The position numbers were made by a program, and so were the translations under genes. Of a stretch of DNA of 64,000 bases, positions 1-7,863 are shown piece by piece. The notes beneath the pieces were generated by a model, which searched no databases, had not been told where the DNA came from, and saw only the letters and a list, made by a program, of their open reading frames with translations. The DNA is taken from positions 2,480,001 to 2,544,000 of the forward strand of contig NZ_JACHJU010000001.1 in NCBI RefSeq assembly GCF_014203795.1. The letters run 5' to 3'. How positions within the stretch are numbered: position 1 is the stretch's first letter; every line of letters starts with the position of its first letter. This stretch comes from Streptosporangium album. GTDB lineage: Bacteria > Actinomycetota > Actinomycetes > Streptosporangiales > Streptosporangiaceae.

Positions 1-35
1 AGTCCCGGTTCCCCCGGTTTCAAGGAGCAGACCCC

Positions 36-1859
36 ATGGGCCACTACAAGAGCAACATCCGTGACCTGGAGTTCAATCTCTTCGAGGTGTTCGGGCGCCG
101 GGAGATCCTGGGCACAGGACCCTACGCCGACCTCGACGAGGAGACCGTGCGGACCATCCTCGGCGAGGTCAACCGCCTGGCGACGGGCGTGCTGGCCGAC
201 TCCTTCGAAGAGGGTGACCGCACGCCCCCGGTCTTCGACCCCGCCACCGGGACGGTGACGATGCCGGAGGGCTTCAAGAAGTCCTTCGCCGCCTACCGTG
301 ACGCCGGCTGGACCAACCTCGGCCTGCCCGCCGAGCTGAACGGCCCCGGCCTGCCCAACAGCGTGAACTGGTCACTGGCCGAGATGGTCCTCGGCTCGAA
401 CCCGGCGATCTGGATGTACGCCAGCGGCCCGGCCTTCGCCCACGTGATGCACGTGATCGGCACCGAGGACCAGAGGCGCTACGCCGAGCTGGCCATCGAG
501 AACCAGTGGGGCGCCACCATGGTCCTCACCGAGCCCGACGCCGGCTCCGACGTGGGCGCCGGCCGCGCGAAGGCCGTCCAGCAGCCCGACGGCACCTGGC
601 ACATCGAGGGCGTCAAGCGCTTCATCACCAGCGCCGAGCACGACATGGCCGAAAACATCTTCCATCTGGTCCTGGCCCGTCCCGAGGGACACGGCGTGGG
701 CACCAAGGGCCTGTCGATGTTCCTGGTCTCGAAGTATCACGCCGACCTCTCGACCGGCGAGCTCGGCGAGCGCAACGGCGTCTACGTCACCAACGTCGAG
801 AAGAAGATGGGCCTGAAGGTCTCCACGACCTGCGAGCTCACCTTCGGCGAGAAGCACCCGGCCGTGGGCACGCTGATCGGTGACGTGCACGAGGGCATCA
901 AGCAGATGTTCATGATCATCGAGCACGCCCGGATGATGGTGGGCACCAAGGCGATCGCCACGCTCTCCACCGGCTACCTCAACGCCCTGGAGTACGCCAA
1001 GTCCCGCAAGCAGGGCGCCGACCTCACCCAGATGGCCGACAAGTCGGCCCCGCGCGTGGCCATCACCCGCCACCCGGACGTGCGCCGCGAGCTCATGCTC
1101 CAGAAGTCGTACGCCGAGGGCATGCGGGCACTGGTCCTGCTCACCGCCACCTACCAGGACGCGGTGCAGATCGCCGGCTTCGAGGGCCGCCGGGACGAGC
1201 ACGCCGAGGCGATGAACGACCTGCTGCTCCCCCTGGTCAAGGGCGTCGGCTCCGAGCGCTCCTACGAGTTGCTGGCCCGCTCGCTGCAGACCCTGGGCGG
1301 CTCCGGCTACCTGCAGGACTACCCGATCGAGCAGTACATCCGGGACGCCAAGATCGACTCTCTGTACGAGGGCACGACGGCGATCCAGGGCATGGACCTG
1401 TTCTTCCGCAAGGTCCTGCGCAACCAGGGCACCGCCCTGGGCTCGCTGTACGGAGACATCAAGGCCTTCGCCGCCTCCGAGGCGGGCAACGGCCGCCTCA
1501 AGGAGGAGCGCAAGCTCCTCGACGAGGCCGCCGACGAGGTCAAGGCCATGGCCGACACCCTGGCGGGCTGGGCCATCGGCTCGCTGGAGGCCCCGGAGGA
1601 GGTCTACAAGGTCGGCCTCAACACCACCCGGTTCCTGCTCGCCCTGGGCGACGTGGTCATCGGCTGGCTGCTCCTGCGCCAGGCCGAGGTGGCGCTGGCC
1701 GCGCTGGGCTCCTCCGACAAGGACAAGGCCTTCTACACCGGCAAGGTCGCGGCGGCCTCGTTCTTCGCCCAGACCATCCTGCCCCGCCTCACCGCCGAGC
1801 GTCGCGTGCTGGACGCCACCAACCAGGACCTGATGGAGCTCCCGGAGGAGTCCTTCTAA
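36..1859 (+). CDS. fadE5: Acyl-CoA dehydrogenase, FadE5-type
   Basis: FAD-dependent acyl-CoA dehydrogenase for the first oxidation step of fatty-acid beta-oxidation, cytoplasmic. The 607-aa protein has the long form of the family, with a C-terminal helical extension, and matches the mycobacterial FadE5 pattern along its length: N-terminal [10 protein letters not shown], the flavin/substrate segment [10 protein letters not shown] near residue 167, [20 protein letters not shown] near 420, and [11 protein letters not shown] near 445, where E is the expected catalytic base region. An AAGGAG ribosome site lies just upstream of the ATG. It stands alone in this window and is followed by a strong hairpin. 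Its substrate range cannot be read from the sequence. Confidence 0.93.
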   Translation: MGHYKSNIRDLEFNLFEVFGRREILGTGPYADLDEETVRTILGEVNRLATGVLADSFEEGDRTPPVFDPATGTVTMPEGFKKSFAAYRDAGWTNLGLPAELNGPGLPNSVNWSLAEMVLGSNPAIWMYASGPAFAHVMHVIGTEDQRRYAELAIENQWGATMVLTEPDAGSDVGAGRAKAVQQPDGTWHIEGVKRFITSAEHDMAENIFHLVLARPEGHGVGTKGLSMFLVSKYHADLSTGELGERNGVYVTNVEKKMGLKVSTTCELTFGEKHPAVGTLIGDVHEGIKQMFMIIEHARMMVGTKAIATLSTGYLNALEYAKSRKQGADLTQMADKSAPRVAITRHPDVRRELMLQKSYAEGMRALVLLTATYQDAVQIAGFEGRRDEHAEAMNDLLLPLVKGVGSERSYELLARSLQTLGGSGYLQDYPIEQYIRDAKIDSLYEGTTAIQGMDLFFRKVLRNQGTALGSLYGDIKAFAASEAGNGRLKEERKLLDEAADEVKAMADTLAGWAIGSLEAPEEVYKVGLNTTRFLLALGDVVIGWLLLRQAEVALAALGSSDKDKAFYTGKVAAASFFAQTILPRLTAERRVLDATNQDLMELPEESF

Positions 1860-1894
1860 GTCTGAAGCCGCCTGCTCCCTCGGCAGCCGACACT

Positions 1895-1928
1895 GAGGGG
1901 CGATCCTTCTCCCGAAGGATCGCCCCTC
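1895..1928 (+). terminator. Hairpin terminator after fadE5
   Basis: A perfect 14-bp inverted repeat with a 6-nt loop starts 36 bases after the acyl-CoA dehydrogenase stop codon. No long T-run follows, as is usual in high-GC actinomycetes. Confidence 0.8.
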
Positions 1929-2050
1929 ACCCGTTTCCTCCGCCCTTCCGCATGGCCGCGGTTCTCCGTTCGACTGCGCGGCGGTCGGGTGCTCCCAGCG
2001 GCGCCACGCAACCGACGGGATCATGGGAGGGATATTGACACGCATGATTA

Positions 2051-2076
2051 GTTATTCTCATTATGAGATTGTCTCA
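2051..2076 (+). promoter_or_regulatory. Operator-like site A upstream of the Nudix regulator
   Basis: AT-rich 26-bp element of alternating half-sites TCTCA / TGAGA / TCTCA at 8-bp spacing, forming two overlapping palindromes. It lies about 20 bp upstream of the Nudix regulator ATG. The same element, 24 of 26 bases identical, recurs at 4035-4060 upstream of the vWA gene. Binding by the Nudix regulator is inferred from position and repetition. Confidence 0.6.
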
Positions 2077-2094
2077 ATCCTAGAAAGTCGTGCG

Positions 2095-2829
2095 ATGGAC
2101 GAGTCCGAGTTCCTGGCGAGTTATGACCCCCGGGCCTTCCCCCCGGTCGCGGTGACGGTCGACGTGGTGGCGCTGACCATCCGTGAGGGCGCGCTGCACG
2201 TGCTGCTGGTCCGGCGGGGCGAGCAGCCCCACGCGGGGCGGTGGGCGCTGCCGGGCGGGTTCATCCGGCCGGCCGAGGACCTGGCGGAGGCCGCGGTGCG
2301 GGAACTGGCCGAGGAGACCGGCCTCACCCCACGGGTGCACATCGAGCAGCTCGCCAGCTACGGGGCGCCCGACCGGGATCCTCGGATGCGGATCGTGTCG
2401 GTCTCCTATCTGGCCTTCGCCCCCCACCTGCCCGATCCGCGCGCGGGTTCGGACGCGGCGGACGCCGCCTGGCACCGGGCCGACCGGCTGCCGGAGCTGG
2501 CGTTCGACCACGGCCGCATCCTCGGCGAAGGGCTGGAGCGGGCACGGGCCAAGCTGGAGTACACCCCGCTGGCCACCACGTTCGTGGGCGAGACGTTCAC
2601 GATCTCCGAGCTGCGCGGCGTCTACGAGACGGTCTGGAGTGTGCCGCTGCACGCGGGCAACTTCCACCGCAAGATCCTGTCGGTTCCCGGGTTCGTGGAG
2701 AGCACCGGAGAGACCACCGAGAGCGGCGGAGCCAGGGGCGGTCCCCGGGCGAAGCTCTACCGGGCCGGGGACGCCCGGCTCCTGCACCCCGCGCTGCTGC
2801 GGCCCGCCCGAGAGGAGGAGGTGCGATGA
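2095..2829 (+). CDS. NrtR-like Nudix transcriptional regulator
   Basis: Predicted ligand-sensing transcription factor of the NrtR/ADP-ribose-type Nudix regulator group, 244 aa from the ATG at 2095; an in-frame start at 2023 would read through the operator. Residues about 15-150 form a Nudix fold with a complete Nudix box (GGFIRPAED..., then REL and AEETGL), so hydrolysis of an NDP-X or ADP-ribose compound remains possible. Residues about 155-240 form the winged-helix part typical of the group (FTISELRGVYETVW, then FHRKIL). It overlaps the next small ORF by ATGA and is probably autoregulated through the operator at 2051. The family knowledge points to NAD or ADP-ribose signalling; the actual ligand is unknown. 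Confidence 0.82.
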   Translation: MDESEFLASYDPRAFPPVAVTVDVVALTIREGALHVLLVRRGEQPHAGRWALPGGFIRPAEDLAEAAVRELAEETGLTPRVHIEQLASYGAPDRDPRMRIVSVSYLAFAPHLPDPRAGSDAADAAWHRADRLPELAFDHGRILGEGLERARAKLEYTPLATTFVGETFTISELRGVYETVWSVPLHAGNFHRKILSVPGFVESTGETTESGGARGGPRAKLYRAGDARLLHPALLRPAREEEVR

Positions 2830-2903
2830 AACACCCCGCCGAACCCGTCACCCGGACTCCGATGACCCATGCGATCCCCACGGTGGGGAGCGTGGCCCGA
2901 TGA
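2826..2903 (+). CDS. 25-aa ORF coupled between regulator and kinase-like gene
   Basis: Short ORF starting MKHPAEPVTR and ending VGSVAR. Its ATG overlaps the regulator's stop (ATGA) and its own TGA overlaps the next gene's ATG (ATGA). It may encode a real microprotein or serve only to carry ribosomes from one gene to the next. No domain is recognisable and no membrane segment is predicted by eye. Confidence 0.4.
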   Translation: MKHPAEPVTRTPMTHAIPTVGSVAR

Positions 2904-3856
2904 CCACCACGGCCGAGGCGATCGCCCTGGTGTCGGCCGCCCGCACGCCGGAGGACCTGTTCGGCGGGGACTCCCCGCACCGGGCCTACCGGCGACTGGC
3001 GCGGCTGCTCCACCCCGACCTCGCTCCCGGGCCGGAGGCCGCCGAGGCCTTCGCCAGGCTCGCGGGGCTGTGGGCGGCACGGGACCGGAGCGTCGAGACG
3101 GTGATCACCACCAGGCTGGGGACCTACCGGATCGGGAAGGTGTTCCGGCGGGGCGCCACGGCCGTGCTGTACGGCAGCGGCGACGACGCCCTGCTCAAGG
3201 TCCCGCACAGCCACGTCGACAACGACCTGATGCGGCGCGAGGCGGAGTCGCTCAGGAAGATCGCGCGGGACGGCGACCCGCTGCTCCTGCCGTACGTGCC
3301 CCGGCTGGTGGAGTCGTTCCGGCACCGCTCGGGCGGGGTCGAACGGCAGGCCAACGTGATCAGCCGGGCACCGGACGGGTTCGTGAGCCTGGCGGAGATC
3401 GCGCGGCTGCGGCCGGCGCTCGACCCGAGGGACGCGGCGTGGATCTGGCGGCGGCTGCTGGTCGCGATCGGGATGGCCCATCGGGCGGGGGTGGTGCACG
3501 GCGCGGTGTTCGGGCAGCACGTGCTGGTCCACCCGATCGACCACGGCCTGCTGCTCGTCGACTGGAGCCAGTCGGTGCCCCTCGGAGCCCCGCTGACCGC
3601 CCTGGTGGCCCGGCACCGGCGCGACTACCCGCCCGACGTCCTCGCCAGAAAGCCGGCGACCGAGGCCACCGACATCCACCTCGCCACCCGCTGCGTGGCC
3701 GCACTCATGGGCGACCGCGCTCCCGTCCCGATCCGCCGGTTCGTCCGGGGAAGCCTGGCGGGCCCGCCGCGTGACGCCTGGCGGCTCCTCGGCGAGCTCG
3801 ACGACCTGCTCGACGACCTGTACGGCCCGCGGAAATACCGGCCCCTGCACCTGTGA
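2900..3856 (+). CDS. J-domain protein fused to a kinase-like domain
   Basis: 318-aa protein starting at the ATG that overlaps the upstream stop. Residues about 25-60 resemble a short DnaJ J-domain with an intact HPD tripeptide (RRLARLLHPDLAPG). Residues about 72-285 have a protein-kinase-like fold: a glycine-poor loop RRGATAVLYG, a candidate ATP lysine in ALLKVPHS, and LLVDWSQS in the place of the DFG segment. The catalytic-loop HRD equivalent reads HGAVFGQHVLV, so the usual catalytic aspartate and asparagine are missing. It may be a pseudokinase or an atypical phosphotransferase. It sits in the Nudix operon upstream of the vWA and PurA-like genes, suggesting a chaperone-like or adaptor role in a complex. 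No experimental function is known to me. Confidence 0.72.
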   Translation: MTTTAEAIALVSAARTPEDLFGGDSPHRAYRRLARLLHPDLAPGPEAAEAFARLAGLWAARDRSVETVITTRLGTYRIGKVFRRGATAVLYGSGDDALLKVPHSHVDNDLMRREAESLRKIARDGDPLLLPYVPRLVESFRHRSGGVERQANVISRAPDGFVSLAEIARLRPALDPRDAAWIWRRLLVAIGMAHRAGVVHGAVFGQHVLVHPIDHGLLLVDWSQSVPLGAPLTALVARHRRDYPPDVLARKPATEATDIHLATRCVAALMGDRAPVPIRRFVRGSLAGPPRDAWRLLGELDDLLDDLYGPRKYRPLHL

Positions 3857-4034
3857 GCCGCACCGGGCCCTACGTCTCGTCGCGCAGGGAGGCGAGGATG
3901 ACGGTCCAGCATGGCCTGGTAGCTGGAGAACCGGGCGGCGAATCCCACCTGTCCGGCCACCTGCTCTCTGATGGCGTTCGGCACGCTCTACCGCCACTTT
4001 CCAGAAATGTCCGGGCGGGTTGACGCGGCCCATA

Positions 4035-4060
4035 GTTATTCTCATACTGAGATTGTCTCA
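4035..4060 (+). promoter_or_regulatory. Operator-like site B upstream of the vWA gene
   Basis: Second copy of the TCTCA/TGAGA repeat element at 2051-2076; only two adjacent bases differ. Downstream similarity continues through a duplicated ATGGACG start-like sequence at 4079, which is out of frame with the vWA gene. The unit therefore looks like a copy of the regulator's own promoter region. It probably places the vWA and PurA-like genes under the same control. Confidence 0.6.
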
Positions 4061-4127
4061 CCTTAAGAAGAACTCGTGATGGACGGGTCCGGGCTTCCGG
4101 GCCTCGCCCCTGATGCCAGGAGACCCC

Positions 4128-5084
4128 ATGGGAAGCGGAATCTGGTCCACCGACGTCTACGCCGCCGCCGCGAACTACCGCGCGGCGAAGGGCACCAGCG
4201 CCTTCGCCTACAGCGACAGCGGCGCACGCGCGGTGCACGACGATCTCAACCCGTACGGCGTGGCGGCCCGGGAGAGCCGTGACTCCGCCGAGCACCCCGC
4301 CACCGTGGCCGTCGCCGTCCTGTTCGACGTGACCGGCTCGATGGGCGGGGTGCCGCGCACGCTCCAGACGAAGCTGCCCGACCTGCTCGGCCTGCTGCTC
4401 CGCAAGGGCTACGCGGCCGACCCGCAGATCCTCTTCGGCGCGATCGGCGACGCGACCTGCGACCGGGCTCCGCTGCAGATCGGGCAGTTCGAGTCCGACA
4501 ACCGGATGGACGAGGACCTCGGCAAGGTCCTGCTGGAGGGTGGGGGCGGCGGTCAGAAGTCCGAGTCGTACGAGCTGGCGATGTACTTCATGGCCCGGCA
4601 CACCACGCTCGACTGCTTCGAGAAACGGGGACGCCGAGGCTATCTGTTCATCATCGGCGACGAGCTGCCCTATCCGAAGGTCAAGCGCCGCGAGGTCGGC
4701 AAGGTGATCGGCGACGGGCTCGGGAGGGACGTCACGACCAAGGAGATCGTCGCCGAGCTGACCAGAAAATACGACGTCTACTACATCCTTCCCGCCGGAG
4801 CGAGCTACGCCGGGGACCGCCAGGTGCTGACCGCCTGGCGCGAACTGCTCGGCCAGAACGTGCTGGAGCTGGACGATCTGGACGCGGTCTGCGAGACGAT
4901 CGCGCTCACCGTCGGGCTCGGTGAGGACGCCATCAGCCTGGACGAGGGGCTGAGCGACCTCGACGACCTCGGCTCGCCCGCCGGGACCGCCGTGGGCAAG
5001 GCCCTGGCCAGGCTGGACCGGGGCACGCTGGTGGTGACCGAGGGACTCGACCTCGGCGGCGACAGCGGCGTGGTCCGGCTGTGA
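4128..5084 (+). CDS. von Willebrand factor A domain protein
   Basis: 318-aa cytoplasmic protein with a vWA (MIDAS) domain from about residue 58 to 250. The metal-site motif is DVTGSMG with D67, a variant of DxSxS. The later metal contacts are plausible in the GGGGGQKSESYELA and IIGDELP segments. There is no signal peptide or transmembrane helix. The ATG at 4128 is chosen over 4113 because AGGAG lies at the right distance from it. vWA proteins usually scaffold metal-dependent protein complexes; here the neighbours are a J-domain kinase-like protein and a PurA paralogue. The gene lies immediately upstream of the PurA-like gene and is probably cotranscribed with it. Confidence 0.82.
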   Translation: MGSGIWSTDVYAAAANYRAAKGTSAFAYSDSGARAVHDDLNPYGVAARESRDSAEHPATVAVAVLFDVTGSMGGVPRTLQTKLPDLLGLLLRKGYAADPQILFGAIGDATCDRAPLQIGQFESDNRMDEDLGKVLLEGGGGGQKSESYELAMYFMARHTTLDCFEKRGRRGYLFIIGDELPYPKVKRREVGKVIGDGLGRDVTTKEIVAELTRKYDVYYILPAGASYAGDRQVLTAWRELLGQNVLELDDLDAVCETIALTVGLGEDAISLDEGLSDLDDLGSPAGTAVGKALARLDRGTLVVTEGLDLGGDSGVVRL

Positions 5085-5153
5085 GCGGGCGGACGGGTGC
5101 CCGCCGGTGCACGCCCGACACCCACGGACCCGTGCCGGAGGCGAGGGCGTCGC

Positions 5154-6368
5154 ATGCGTGAGCACATGATCGTGGTCGACCTCGGGTACGGCGACGCCGG
5201 TAAGGGCACGGTCGTGGACTGGCTCTGCGCCCAGGGGCCCGTCCAGGCGGTGGTCAGGTTCAACGGAGGCGCGCAGGCGGCGCACAACGTCGTCCTGCCC
5301 GACGGGCGGCACCACACCTTCGCCCAGTTCGGGTCCGGGACACTCCGGGGCGTCCCGACGCACCTGTCCCGGTTCATGGTGGTGGACCCGCTCGCTCTCG
5401 CCTCGGAGGCCACACACCTGGCCGGGCTGGGTGTCCCCGACCCGTTCGGGCTGCTCACCGTGGACCGGGACGCCCTGATCGCCACGCCGTACCACGCGGC
5501 GGCGGGGCGGGCGCGGGAGCTGGCGCGGGGTGCGGACCGGCACGGGTCGTGCGGGATGGGCATCGGCGCGACCATGGCCTACGCCCTGGACCATCCGGGC
5601 CTCGGGCCGACCGTCGGCGACTGCGAGAACCCGGCGCTGCTCACCCGGAAGCTGTACGCGCTCCGGGAGACGCTGGGGGTGGCCGGACCGCCCGTGGAGG
5701 ACTGCGTCGCGGCCTACCGGGCGTTCGCCGAGCGGGTGATCCTCGTGGACTCCTCGTTCACGAGGGCCCTGCTGCGGGGGCACCCGGTGGTCTTCGAGGG
5801 GGCGCAGGGGGTGCTGCTCGACGAGTGGCACGGTTTCCACCCGTACACGACGTGGAGCACGACGACCTTCGCCAATGCGCTGGCCCTGCTCGACGGGGTG
5901 CCGGCCGTACGGCTGGGCGTGCTGCGCACCTTCACCCCCCGGCACGGGCCCGGCCCGCTGGTCACCGAGGACCCGGAGCTGGGAGGGTCCGAGGTCCACA
6001 ACACGACCGGCCCGTGGCAGGGGTCCTTCCGCGCCGGTCACTTCGACGCGGTGGCCCACCGCTACGCGCTGGCGGTCGCGGGCGGAGCCGATGCGCTCGC
6101 ACTCACCCACCTGGACGCGCCGGTGTCGCGGATGTGTGTCTCCTACGACATCGGCGAGCTCCCCGTGGGGACGGCGGGCGACCTGGACGGGCAGGACCGG
6201 CTGACCCGGCGGGTGCTTCAGGCGCGTCCCCGCTACGCCGACGGCGTCGACGACTGGCCCGCCGCGGTGGCCGACGTGCTCGGTGTCCCGGTATGGCTGG
6301 GATCGGCCGGCCCCACCGCCGCGGACAAGGCCCGCCTGAGTGGCGCGATCACCCTTGAGAGGGTGTAA
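5154..6368 (+). CDS. Diverged adenylosuccinate synthetase (PurA) paralogue
   Basis: 404-aa P-loop ligase of the PurA family. The GTP-loop GYGDAGKG (D14, the catalytic Asp equivalent), the histidine of GGAQAAHNV (H44 equivalent of the catalytic His), SCGMGIGA, FEGAQGVLLDEWHG and LTHLDAP are all recognisable. The loop that in true PurA reads TTGRxRR and helps bind aspartate and IMP is here TTGPWQGSF, so the arginines are gone. The enzyme therefore probably joins a different amino compound or nucleotide, or has regulatory use. It ends the vWA transcription unit, 69 bp after the vWA stop. A housekeeping purA is expected elsewhere. The altered substrate is an inference. Confidence 0.78.
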   Translation: MREHMIVVDLGYGDAGKGTVVDWLCAQGPVQAVVRFNGGAQAAHNVVLPDGRHHTFAQFGSGTLRGVPTHLSRFMVVDPLALASEATHLAGLGVPDPFGLLTVDRDALIATPYHAAAGRARELARGADRHGSCGMGIGATMAYALDHPGLGPTVGDCENPALLTRKLYALRETLGVAGPPVEDCVAAYRAFAERVILVDSSFTRALLRGHPVVFEGAQGVLLDEWHGFHPYTTWSTTTFANALALLDGVPAVRLGVLRTFTPRHGPGPLVTEDPELGGSEVHNTTGPWQGSFRAGHFDAVAHRYALAVAGGADALALTHLDAPVSRMCVSYDIGELPVGTAGDLDGQDRLTRRVLQARPRYADGVDDWPAAVADVLGVPVWLGSAGPTAADKARLSGAITLERV

Positions 6369-6420
6369 CCGACAACGTACGCTCTTTTTACCTGGTCATT
6401 ACTTGCGTCCGGAGGTCTTG

Positions 6421-6645
6421 ATGGGTGTCGGGGTCAGCATCTTCTTTCTCACGCTCGGCGCCATCCTCCGGTTCGCCATCGAACCTGACGTGCTGGGCGG
6501 GGATGTGCACATCGACGTCATCGGGGTGATCTTCATGATCGTCGGTGCTGCCGGGATCGTGTTGAGTGTCGCGCTGGCGCCCAAGCGCGGGTTGACCTCT
6601 GAGGATCGCCTGATGCACCGGGAGAACCACCCGCCGGAGGTCTAG
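6421..6645 (+). CDS. DUF6458-type small membrane protein
   Basis: 74-aa protein with two hydrophobic helices (VSIFFLTLGAILRFAI and VIGVIFMIVGAAGIVLSVAL) separated by an acidic-histidine stretch, and a short polar tail. This pattern is common in actinobacterial DUF6458 proteins, whose function is unknown. A GGAGG site precedes the ATG. Its last bases overlap the convergent Dabb gene. Confidence 0.8.
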   Translation: MGVGVSIFFLTLGAILRFAIEPDVLGGDVHIDVIGVIFMIVGAAGIVLSVALAPKRGLTSEDRLMHRENHPPEV

Positions 6646-6935
6646 CAGACGTACTGCACGGCCGCGCGTGAGGCCAGGATCGGCTTGATGTGCTCGGCGA
6701 TCACGGCCTGGTGGATCGGATGGTCGCGGTAGACCCCGTAGGCGTCGACGTCGTCGAAGTCCGCGACGACCGCGAAGTCATGGTTTCCCGGATTCACCCC
6801 CGCGTCGGCGCCGACGGTGTAGGCGCGGATCTCAGCGATGACCTCCGGCAGTTTGAGGAGCTCGGTCGCGACCGTGGCCCGCTGCTCGGCGGTGGCCTCT
6901 TCTGCCCAGGTGAAAAGCACGACATGCCGGAACAT
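6642..6935 (-). CDS. Dabb (stress-responsive A/B barrel) family protein
   Basis: 97-aa single-domain dimeric alpha/beta-barrel protein beginning MFRHVVLFTWAEEAT with the typical FAVVADFDDVDAYGVYRDHPIHQAV segment. Dabb proteins include cyclases, stress proteins and small-molecule binders; nothing here identifies the ligand. It is monocistronic and transcribed toward the DUF6458 gene, overlapping it by four bases. Confidence 0.85.
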   Translation of the reverse strand: MFRHVVLFTWAEEATAEQRATVATELLKLPEVIAEIRAYTVGADAGVNPGNHDFAVVADFDDVDAYGVYRDHPIHQAVIAEHIKPILASRAAVQYVC

Positions 6936-7205
6936 GATCTTCCCTTCGTTCGAGTTCCCCGTCAGCGTACGGCCACGCCCGCAACGTCGAAACGGCGGGG
7001 ACTAAACACCATTTAGTATGGGTAGAACCTTGTGCCCCAAAATGAGGGGATATGTGTAATTTATTTCTTATTTATACAGCTATGCGGCGCTTTGCCAAAG
7101 TATAAGTGCTTTGCGGTGTCTTGATCGCTTCACCTCCGGCAGTCTGTGAATTGTCCAGAAATCAATGAGGACGGATCCGTCTTCGCGTGAAACCCGGAGG
7201 ATCGC

Positions 7206-7466
7206 ATGAATACCAAGACTGCTGCCTCGTTCATCGCGAGCATGATGGGCGCGGGGCTTCTCGCCGGAGCGCTCGCCGCAGGTCCCGCACAGGCATCGGT
7301 CACCGTGGCCTCGCCCCCGGCCGTCCAGACCGCCACCACGGCCACGGGGTTCCTCACCGGCTGCGGCGGTTGCTGGAGACGGCGCTGCTGCTGTCGCTGT
7401 CAGCGCTGCTGCCGGTGCGGCGGCGGCTGCGGTTGGGGCGGCGACTGGGGCGGCGACTGGTGGTGA
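7206..7466 (+). CDS. Secreted Cys/Trp/Gly-rich small protein
   Basis: 86-aa predicted exported peptide. Residues 1-36 look like a Sec signal peptide ending near AQA-SV. After a Thr/Ala/Pro linker comes a tail of about 35 residues containing ten cysteines, five tryptophans and a cluster of arginines (CWRRRCCCRCQRCC, then GWGGDWGGDWW at the C-terminus). A clear GGAGG sits five bases before the ATG. Upstream DNA (6936-7205) is unusually AT-rich and probably holds the promoter. I do not recognise the family; a metal-binding, disulfide-rich or modified peptide are all possible. It converges with the ABC exporter gene, and the 30-codon ORF ahead of that exporter has similar Cys/Arg/Trp composition. 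Confidence 0.65.
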   Translation: MNTKTAASFIASMMGAGLLAGALAAGPAQASVTVASPPAVQTATTATGFLTGCGGCWRRRCCCRCQRCCRCGGGCGWGGDWGGDWW

Positions 7467-7535
7467 TCAGGGGGCGGGCGGTCCGCCCGTTCTGAAAGCA
7501 CGCACAGCCGGGGCAAGGGTGCCTTTCTTACCCGG

Positions 7536-7563
7536 CCGGCCCGGGGAGACAACCCCGGGCCGG
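7536..7563 (+). terminator. GC-rich hairpin after the Cys-rich peptide gene
   Basis: Perfect 11-bp stem with a 6-nt loop (AGACAA), about 70 bases past the peptide stop. Confidence 0.55.
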
Positions 7564-7627
7564 AAACCCGGAAACGTTTTCCGCCGGCCGTACCCACGGG
7601 GCGAGCCAGACGGATCCATTCGCCTCC

Positions 7628-7672
7628 GCGGCGGACCCGCTCCTTTCCGGGAGCGGGCCCGCCGCGTTTTCA
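7628..7672 (+). terminator. Rho-independent-type terminator
   Basis: Stem of about 16 bp with one mismatch and a 6-nt loop, followed by GTTTTC on the + strand. It would end the Cys-rich peptide transcript. From here to 7863 I see no gene; the DNA holds imperfect repeats of a CCGGC(G/A)C(G/A)(C/T)G type sequence. Confidence 0.7.
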
Positions 7673-7863
7673 CGTCGTCCGGCACATGACGCATGAAGAC
7701 GCCAGAGGGGACCGCGTTCGACGTCCGGCGCATGGCACGTGATGCGTATCGGGAACTCAACCGCCGTCCGGCGCGTGCGGCGCATCGGGAGTTCGACCGC
7801 CCGGCACGCGACGCACGTCAAGAACCCGGCCGGCCCTCGGGAACGCGGGTCCGGGACCCGCCC

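Noticed and set aside
372..2045. Long open frame antisense to the acyl-CoA dehydrogenase
   Set aside because: High-GC antisense shadow; Ala/Leu/Gly/Val-rich translation without motifs, while the + strand gene is a clear family member.
3960..4034. GTLYRHFP-like words suggesting a TetR fragment
   Set aside because: Only eight residues match and neither flank continues the helix-turn-helix; treated as chance.
3870..6110. 746-codon frame antisense to vWA and PurA-like genes
   Set aside because: Composition typical of antisense shadow; the + strand genes have recognisable catalytic motifs and ribosome sites.
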